Below are positions 57,227 to 64,000 of a DNA stretch of 64,000 bases, piece by piece (positions within the stretch are counted from its first letter, which is position 1; every line of letters starts with the position of its first letter). A model generated the notes under the pieces. It was not told the origin of the DNA. It did no database searches and worked only from the letters and a program-made list of their open reading frames with translations. Position numbers and translations under genes: made by a program. Where the stretch lies: the NCBI GenBank assembly GCA_963922205.1, contig CAWUHX010000016.1:1798001-1862000 (forward strand), read 5' to 3'. This DNA is from Romanomermis culicivorax. Its lineage: Eukaryota; Nematoda; Enoplea; Mermithida; Mermithidae.

Positions 57227-60200
57227 GTGTCACGTGCCGATCAATTTCGCCCAACATCACATGATTCACATCATGCTGATTCTTTATGTTTTTGCCACTT
57301 TTTTTGTTTAACAGTTACTTACTCTTATTTTTTGTTTCGTTCATTATATTTTACATGCATTCTTGTGTGCATTCTTGTGTTTCATTTCTGTTTCATTTTG
57401 CGTTTTCATTTCCATTTACATTTTGTTATTTTGCTGTTGCCCACATAGACTATGGTATGTAACCCGTTAGTTAGAATTTCCGCCAAGATGAGCTCACGGC
57501 CATAATTGGAGCATTATGTGCATCTCTTATCGGTAAAAACTAGCGACGTTTGGCAATGCAAAATGACCAGTTAGGAGATTCTCTCTAGAATACATTCATA
57601 TGTTTAGCATGGAGAGCGAAACTCGCCCCAATCCTTAACGTATTCGAACTGGAAAATGTCTATGTGACCATAGGCATCTTCTGCAGCGATTTAGGCTGTT
57701 AGCTTGGGTGTTGTTAGCTCCACTCAGGGCATACTGTAGATCTACAAGGCCCTTTAAAAGGGCTTGTTTCATTAGTTTTGTACTCATATTTGGGCCTACA
57801 TCGTTTTTCCTTGCCTTTAGCTCTTGCGTCTTGCATCCGTCGACTTTTATATTAATTTACATATATATATTGCGTCAGCCACCAATATTTGAATAAATTT
57901 GCATATTACTTGGTGCCTTTCACTGCATCCCATTACCATACCCCTGCATAGGAGTTGCCCGTTGCCCTTAGCTTAGGAAACACCCGTCGCTCCATTCATG
58001 GATCATTTGCATTGCCCGCCAACCTGTTTACAATACACCTCACGCCAAACCCAAACTGAACAGCCATCACCCCCATTCTTGTCATCCCAGGATCCATGAA
58101 CCCTTAAACCCGTCACCCCGCGCTGAGTCATAGTTCAGAACAGCACTAGGTAAATCTTCTCAGGGGATTATTGTTGTTGAGGGTGTATTTGTGGGAACCC
58201 TTCCCTAAGTTGGTTTTCCCTTGAGAATCCCTTCAGTTAGAGCAGCCCTCCTACCTCTGGGGTTAGGGCCAAAAAGGGGATTTAGATTTACAATTGGGTC
58301 CCCCACAGTGAGCCATTCCAAGAGTGGCCTTGTCCTTTATTCTCATTGAATGGGACTAGAAATTGCCACCCCTGACCTGGCGGTGTTGTCCATTATTCTA
58401 CAGCTGAACCCAAGGACAGTACCGAGGTGCACTGTAGGCTCTCCTATAGGCAGTACCAGCTGGGTTAGGTTCCCGAAGTAGATAATCAAAGCGAGCCACC
58501 CAACGGGGTCACAGCATATCACTCACAGTGACATGGCCGTATTTTTATAAATATGGCGTGGGTTTTCCCATCAATGTGATTGGCCACAAATTTGTTCAAT
58601 GTGACATGGCTCCAATTTCTACTTAATGTGACAGGGCGTTAATTATCTTGAGCAGCTCATGTTGCAAATTCATTAGTATTTTTCAATATTTTTGTTGTGC
58701 AGGTCTTTTCTTAGAGTGGTTAAGAAAAGATTGAGGCTTCTGGTCAGAACTGAACTGTTAGAACTACTCCCTTGGCTAAACCTCCGTGATAGTGCAACAG
58801 TCTGGTTCCCCAGACCTACAACAACAAAGATTAACTTTACTTTAAATGTGGGGAATCACCAGAGAGCTCCGCAGTTTCCTAGATGAGACAAGGAATCCCC
58901 TTAAGGATAGACTTACTTGGTTGGATCCCCTAACGGGTTTTCCAGAGCTGGCTGACTGCAAGCTGGCGCCTGGGCCCAGGGCCCTTCGCTGTCGTCGAGT
59001 TTTCGGATCTAAATAGTAAATAAATATATATAACAATATTTCTGACGAATAATAAAAAAGATATGGACTGGCCAATATTATTAATATGCAAATAAAAGAC
59101 GTTGTTGCTGGAAATGTTTTTAATGGACGCCAGCAAAATTATATCAAGAATATAATATAAACGTAAATAGTGAATGAATGATTTCACTATCACTTTTTCG
59201 TCTTTCTGTGGAGCTCCATTTCTATGCAAATGTTTGCGCCGCTGGTCGTCCAATTTTCCAATTTGCATGGTGATTTCCCAATGCGACTTGCCATCAACAG
59301 GCTGCCCAACATTTTTTATGAAATTACCGTATTTCAGAATCCCAGTCTCCAAAAGTCATGCAAATCTTATTGAAAAATTAATATATTGTACTACCCCAAA
59401 TAAACGCACATAGTGCATTTATTTTTTCAAACAGTCGCTGGAGGGTGCGTCTATTCAAGGAGTGCATTAATTCGAGGGGGTGCATTTATTCTTCCAAATC
59501 TCAATTTCGGAGGTGTGTTTATTCGAGGTAACGATGAACGCAACCATCATTTTCCAATTTTTATTCAAATTCAACGTTGAAGAAACAACAACAAAAGAAA
59601 AAAGATGCACCCCGTGCATTAAAGCAAGGGGGTGCATTTATTTTTTCAAATGCTTTCTAGAGGGTGCGTCTATTCGAGGGGTGCATTAATTTGAGGGGGT
59701 GTGTTTATTTGGGGTAGTACGGTAATACGTTGGACCAAATTAGCTACTATAGAAAAAAATTATATGAGAAAATGCCCATTTGACCATATTAACTGACTCT
59801 TAAGACATTTATTCGTCTCATTTTTTTAATATTTTTTATGTCACATTAAACGAAGTGGGAGCCATGTCACATTAACTGAATTGGTGATCAGTCACATTGA
59901 TGGGAAAACCCATACCATATTCCATAGGAAATACGGCCATGACACTGCAAGTGACATGTTGTGACCCCATTGGGTGGCTCCGGTAATATTCTTCGTTTCG
60001 GGAACCTAACCCAGCTGGTACTACCACAGGAAAAACCTATGGTGTACCTCGGCCTTGTCCTTGGGTTCTGCTAAAGAATAATGGACAGCACGGCCGGGTC
60101 AGGGGTGCCAATCCTTAGTCCTCATTCACTGGGAATGAGGGATGGTGCCATTCGCAGAATGGCCTACTGTAGGGGACCTGATTGTTAACCTAAATCCCCT

Positions 60201-61310
60201 TATTGGCCTTGACCTTAAGGGTCTGAGGGCTTTCTCAAATGAGGGTACTTCCATGAGAAACTAGCTTAAGGAGGACTCCCACAAATATATCAAATAGCTT
60301 AAGGAGGACTCCCACAAATATACCCTCAACAATAATAACCCCTGAGAAGACTCACTAAATCCTCTTCTCAAAGTACTCGGCGCTGGGCGATGGGTTCAAG
60401 GGTCAAAGCGTGGGTCCTACTGACGGCTGTGAGCGGGTACGAGAATCTGGAACGATTCGACGTAAAAGGTAATGCCGCTGCGGGTCGGCAGGTGGCGGTA
60501 TCAAATGTTTCCTCGGGGAGGGCGACGGGGGTTCTCGATCAACCACGATGGTGGTGAGCTCCTATGGTTGGGTTACTGTAAGGGGCAAGGTAAGGAATAC
60601 CGGAGGTGAGAGTATGCAAATTTATTGATGAGCAGGGAATGCAGATGTAATATAAAATGTAATAATAAAGGCGAAGAATGGCAAATGCAAGATGCAGGCT
60701 ATAAAAACGCAACAAGACGATTAGACCCAAAAATGAGTGTCAAACTAATGAAACATGCCCTTTTAAAGGGCTCCATAAACTACAGTATGCCTTGGGCGGA
60801 GTTAACACTCCCCCAAGCTAACTTCTGCAGCGGAAATCGCTGCAGAAGATGCCTATGGTCACATAGACATTTTCTAGTTCACAACATTAAGCATTGGGGC
60901 GAGTTTTCACTCTCCATGCTTAACATAGGAACATCATCTAGTGAGAATTTCAAACTAGTCGATTCATGTTGCGAAACTTCGCTAGTTTTACTGATAAGAG
61001 GTGCACGTTGTGCTCCAATTACAGCAATGAGCTCGGAGAGCTTATCTCTAATGGAAATTCTTGACTAGGGGGTTACATACCGTAGTCTACGTGTGCAATA
61101 GAAAATAATAAATCGAAATGGAAATAAAAGTGGGCAAATGAAACAGAAATGAAACATAAAAAGTACACACATAAATTGCATGTAAAAATTATAAAAATGA
61201 AACGTAAAATTGATGCAAATTACCATAACACAAAATGTGACGAAAAACATAACGAAAAATTGTGATGTGAATCAGGTGACGTTTGGTGAAATTCATCGGC
61301 ACGTGACATT
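57227..61310. mobile_element. second foldback element, 1.4-kb inverted arms
   Basis: Arm 1 (57227-58634) and arm 2 (59838-61310) are inverted copies over their full length, with words such as TGTCACGTGCCGA, TGTGACCATAGGCATCTTCT, CCCTTTAAAAGGGC and GGGAACCTAACCCAGCTGG. The central 1.2 kb contains a MITE (59388-59720) and no recognised transposase. Arm divergence includes indels, so it is not a recent palindrome. Confidence 0.75.
59388..59720. mobile_element. 333-bp MITE with internal minisatellite
   Basis: Ends GTACTACCCCAAATAAACG in inverted orientation. The interior repeats a GGGTGCGTCTATTCGAGG / GTGCATTAATT.GAGGGG word pair in two blocks (59443-59530 and 59632-59712). Confidence 0.75.
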
Positions 61311-61943
61311 TATACGTACAATGCAATGGAAAGTTTTTAATGCAAAATTGTAGAACATAGTCTCATGAACATTATGCACATTCAAGTGAAGAGTAATGTC
61401 ATTCCGAGCCTGAGATCATCATCTCGTGCACAGGCCGAAAAATGCTAAAACACTGAAAATTGTCAAACTTTCTGTTATTGTAATATCAGAATGTTGATTC
61501 TCATGCGGAATAAATGTCACTGTGATACTATGCTCCATTCATTTCAGAATGAAGATGCAATGATCTCACGAGAGTGAGTCAATACGAAAAAACTAGCCAG
61601 CTTATTACTATAATCAGTTGAAAAATTTGTTGTTAGTGGACAGCAAACACAAAACAACTGAAAATTTCCTTCAACAACTAGGTTAAAGTCGAATTTTTTG
61701 AGTAGCAATCGGGTGTCGATGCAGTTTTATCCAAATCTCCAAATCAGCAGTTCCTAAGCATGATGCCTTTCAACGATTTTGGCCTTTTCCATTCTCTTAA
61801 TGAAATTCAACATTTTTCTACCATATACATTTTTCCAACAAATGAAAATTTGCGTTCGAATTGAACTTACTTCTTTTCATTTTCCCTGCATCAATTATTT
61901 TAAATTAACCGGGCTATAATTACATTCCGACTTATCATGGCTA
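61311..61943. repeat. foldback flank with third 160-bp repeat copy
   Basis: 61620-61790 matches the 56095-type repeat. The rest shows no gene. Confidence 0.45.
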
Positions 61944-62189
61944 TATAGTCTGTTTTTTATAAGATGCTTCCAAATAGAAAAGTGACACAAATCGATACAG
62001 TGGTCAAATCGTTTACATAGAGCTTTTACTGTATAATTTTTCACTCGAAGAATTGTTAAAGGTGAGCTCAGTATGCTCAGAAATTTCCAGACCGATATGA
62101 TACATTGTTCATTAGGAAATCGTGAAAATCTGAAATACTACTTACTTTCACTTTATTAGTTAGTAGCATTTCAAGAAAAACACACTATA
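61944..62189. mobile_element. TATAGTCTG MITE, copy 3 (inverted)
   Basis: 246 bp, inverted relative to 54698-54946, with TATAGTCTGTTTTT at the left and the mismatched complement at the right. Confidence 0.7.
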
Positions 62190-62204
62190 GTGTCCTTATT
62201 TATA

Positions 62205-62350
62205 CTTATTTTGGGTACACTGTAGGAAAACGATGCTCCCTGAGCATCTGTTCTTAATGAAACAGTGTCAGCTGTTTCTCTCCGCTGCTTCACTTTGGGT
62301 GCTTTTTGCTACAGCATAGTCGCTTTTGCTCCTTGGCTCTGCATTTCCCC
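62205..62350. repeat. leader/terminal repeat of retroelement
   Basis: Matches 22801-22980 in the same orientation, 350 bp upstream of the gag-like frame. Confidence 0.5.
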
Positions 62351-62697
62351 TCATATCTCACAAGTGCTACCCAGCTTGGTTTAGTTCATCTCAATTATGA
62401 CTGAGAGCCCTCCTTAAAAGGAGGTCGTTTTACAGGACAACAGTATCGGTCAAAACGGGCCAGCAGCCTCCCACCATCGACCTCATCATTCTTCTTCTAC
62501 AGACTCGGACCAATGATCGTTTAAAAATTTTGATCGACAATAGTGTCAAAAAACATTTGTCAAAGAAACAATCCTCTTCTACGTACGTCGAAAGAATCAA
62601 CAAAAGATGAAAAAATTCTGGTTTTGCTCAGAAAGCGTCGGAAATTTCGTGGAAATGTCAAGGAAATCGTCGACAGTTCGAATTTAATGAGGAACTT

Positions 62698-63213
62698 ATG
62701 AACGATTTGAAAGACCTAAAATATTATTTGAAGCGGGATTCGTCCTCATCAGGGACCAAGGCATGCGAGATTCTGGAAGATATAGACCATACAATTTTAC
62801 ATTGTCAAAAATTGATTCGAATCGCAGATCGCAGTGAAGGTGGTTGGAAGACTGCCTTGGAATATGAACACAACAAGTTAGCTGAGGACGACGAAGATGA
62901 ACGTCGGATTCGATCAGCAGAAAGTTGGGCCCCAAAATCGAAAAAATCGTTGTTACGTTTTTCCTCTACGGCCAGTCAAAAACGGTCCCGATTGGCTGGC
63001 GCCAAAATTTCTCAAATGGGGCCACAAATTTCTTCCTCCCAAACGGTCAGAAAGCCTCGACATCTAGGGCAAAGCCTTGTTTCCAGTGTGGATCATTTGG
63101 TCACTGGAGATCGAATTGCCCCAACCGAAACGAGCCTGGAACATTCAGTTCAAGGCAAAGAAATTAAACGTACATTGCAGGATCACAATTGTAAGTTTAC
63201 TGTAGACGAATAA
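62698..63213 (+). pseudogene. gag-like ORF with zinc knuckle, frame broken
   Basis: The ATG frame from 62698 gives a charged helical segment (LKDLKYYLKR and following). From about 62925 the better continuation lies in another frame and contains a CCHC knuckle, CFQCGSFGHWRSNC, at 63078-63119. The switch means a frameshift near 62925 or two overlapping frames. It lies upstream of the RT and belongs to the same retroelement. Knuckle spacing C-x2-C-x4-H-x4-C is intact. Confidence 0.6.
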
Positions 63214-63225
63214 TGCATTTTTCGA

Positions 63226-64000
63226 TTGTGTGGGATCCTAACAGGAATTTCTGATAATTCAAATTTTCTAAGCCTGTGGAGGAAATTGGAATACTTCAAT
63301 GTTAAAAATCTTACGAAATCCGTCCCTTTCTGGCGATCTATTCAAGCCAGTCAGGATCACATCAACATCTTGTCTGAAGGTTATAAATTACCTTTCTCAT
63401 CTATCCCTTCCTCCAGATATTTCAAGAACAACCGAAGTTCACTCAAAAATTCAAATTTTGTCTCCCATTCAATTCTAGAGCTGTTGAAAAATGACTGCAT
63501 CTTAACCTGCAGTAATCAGCCCTCTCAGTGTTTCCACTCAGCGGAGTGGTAAGAAATGCTTTATTCTAGACCTTCATTATGTAAATACTCACCTAACTCC
63601 TGTAAGTTTCAAATTAGATGACTACAGAATTGCATCTCTACTTTGGTCTAAAGACAGTTTCATGTTTTCATTTGACTTGAAAAAAGGCTATTACCACATA
63701 AAAATTTCCGAAGAATCCCGTACTTTTCTGGGTTTTTCTTGGAATTTCGGCCCTAAATCATATTCCTTCGTTTTTAACGTTTTACTTTTTGGCCTCAGTA
63801 CAGCTCCTTATATTTTCACGAAGCTGCTTAAGCCCATAGTTACGTTCCTCAGGTCTGAGGGAATCAAGCTCGTCCTTTACCTAGATGATGGCATTGGTTT
63901 TTCCAATGATAAAGCAGTAGCCCAGAAACATGCTTTCTTTGTTAAAGAGACCTTGTTCAAAGCTGGCTTTTCTTTTAACTCGGAAAAATCTATATGGAAG
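63226..64000 (+). pseudogene. RT: DIRS-like reverse transcriptase, frameshifted, runs off window
   Basis: 63226-63500 encodes the region before the RT palm (VPFWRSIQASQDHINILSEG). The frame then shifts at about 63500-63512, and the palm follows: FSFDLKKGYYHI near 63667, FGLSTAPYIFTKLLKP near 63790 and the catalytic YLDDG at 63878-63892. This pattern (SFDL.KGYHH, YLDDG) is typical of RTs coupled to tyrosine recombinases in invertebrate DIRS-like elements. RNase H and recombinase should follow beyond 64000. It differs from the 13.5-kb DIRS family (YLDDI). Confidence 0.8.

Overview
The window looks like nuclear DNA of an invertebrate animal: AT-rich, full of transposons, with short introns of about 50-100 nt (GT donors, TTTTCAG or TTTTAG acceptors) and a spliced RAB3GAP2 orthologue. 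The species cannot be fixed from the sequence. A small-intron lineage such as a nematode is possible but unproven.

Layout. (1) From 1 to about 13.1 kb lies most of a Polinton/Maverick (adintovirus-like) element. A compact minus-strand block encodes an adenain-type protease, a chromodomain integrase, a conserved Polinton protein, a basic membrane-active-type protein, a small two-exon protein, a membrane protein, the packaging ATPase and a two-exon protein with a possible PC4-like domain. It is divergent from a plus-strand protein-primed DNA polymerase that has ten tiny introns, two in-frame TGA codons and a frameshift. Capsid genes are not in the visible part. Tandem repeats at 11.8-13.1 kb probably belong to its terminal region. 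(2) 13.5-18.35 kb is a DIRS-type retrotransposon on the minus strand with gag, RT/RNase H, an overlapping tyrosine recombinase, inverted terminal repeats and an internal complementary region. (3) 18.4-36.4 kb is a transposon graveyard: hAT-like MITEs with 8-bp target duplications (some nested), a PIF/Harbinger-like MITE, LINE fragments, a tRNA-derived SINE pair, a hAT transposase remnant, a broken tyrosine-recombinase gene and a 270-bp TAA microsatellite. (4) 36.5-54.15 kb is the RAB3GAP2 gene in 16 exons. Intron 2 holds a 5-kb foldback element with roughly 1-kb arms, and other introns carry MITEs. (5) 54.7-62.2 kb holds more MITEs and a second large foldback (1.4-kb arms). (6) 62.2-64.0 kb is the 5' part of a frameshifted gag/RT retroelement that runs off the window. 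Its leader repeat also occurs just before the recombinase at 23 kb.

Only RAB3GAP2 is clearly a resident cellular gene. Its product would be the non-catalytic subunit of the Rab3GAP complex. The Polinton minus-strand genes are open and may be recent, whereas its polymerase is broken, so this copy could not replicate with its own polymerase. The DIRS copy has an intact recombinase and gag but one frameshift in RT.
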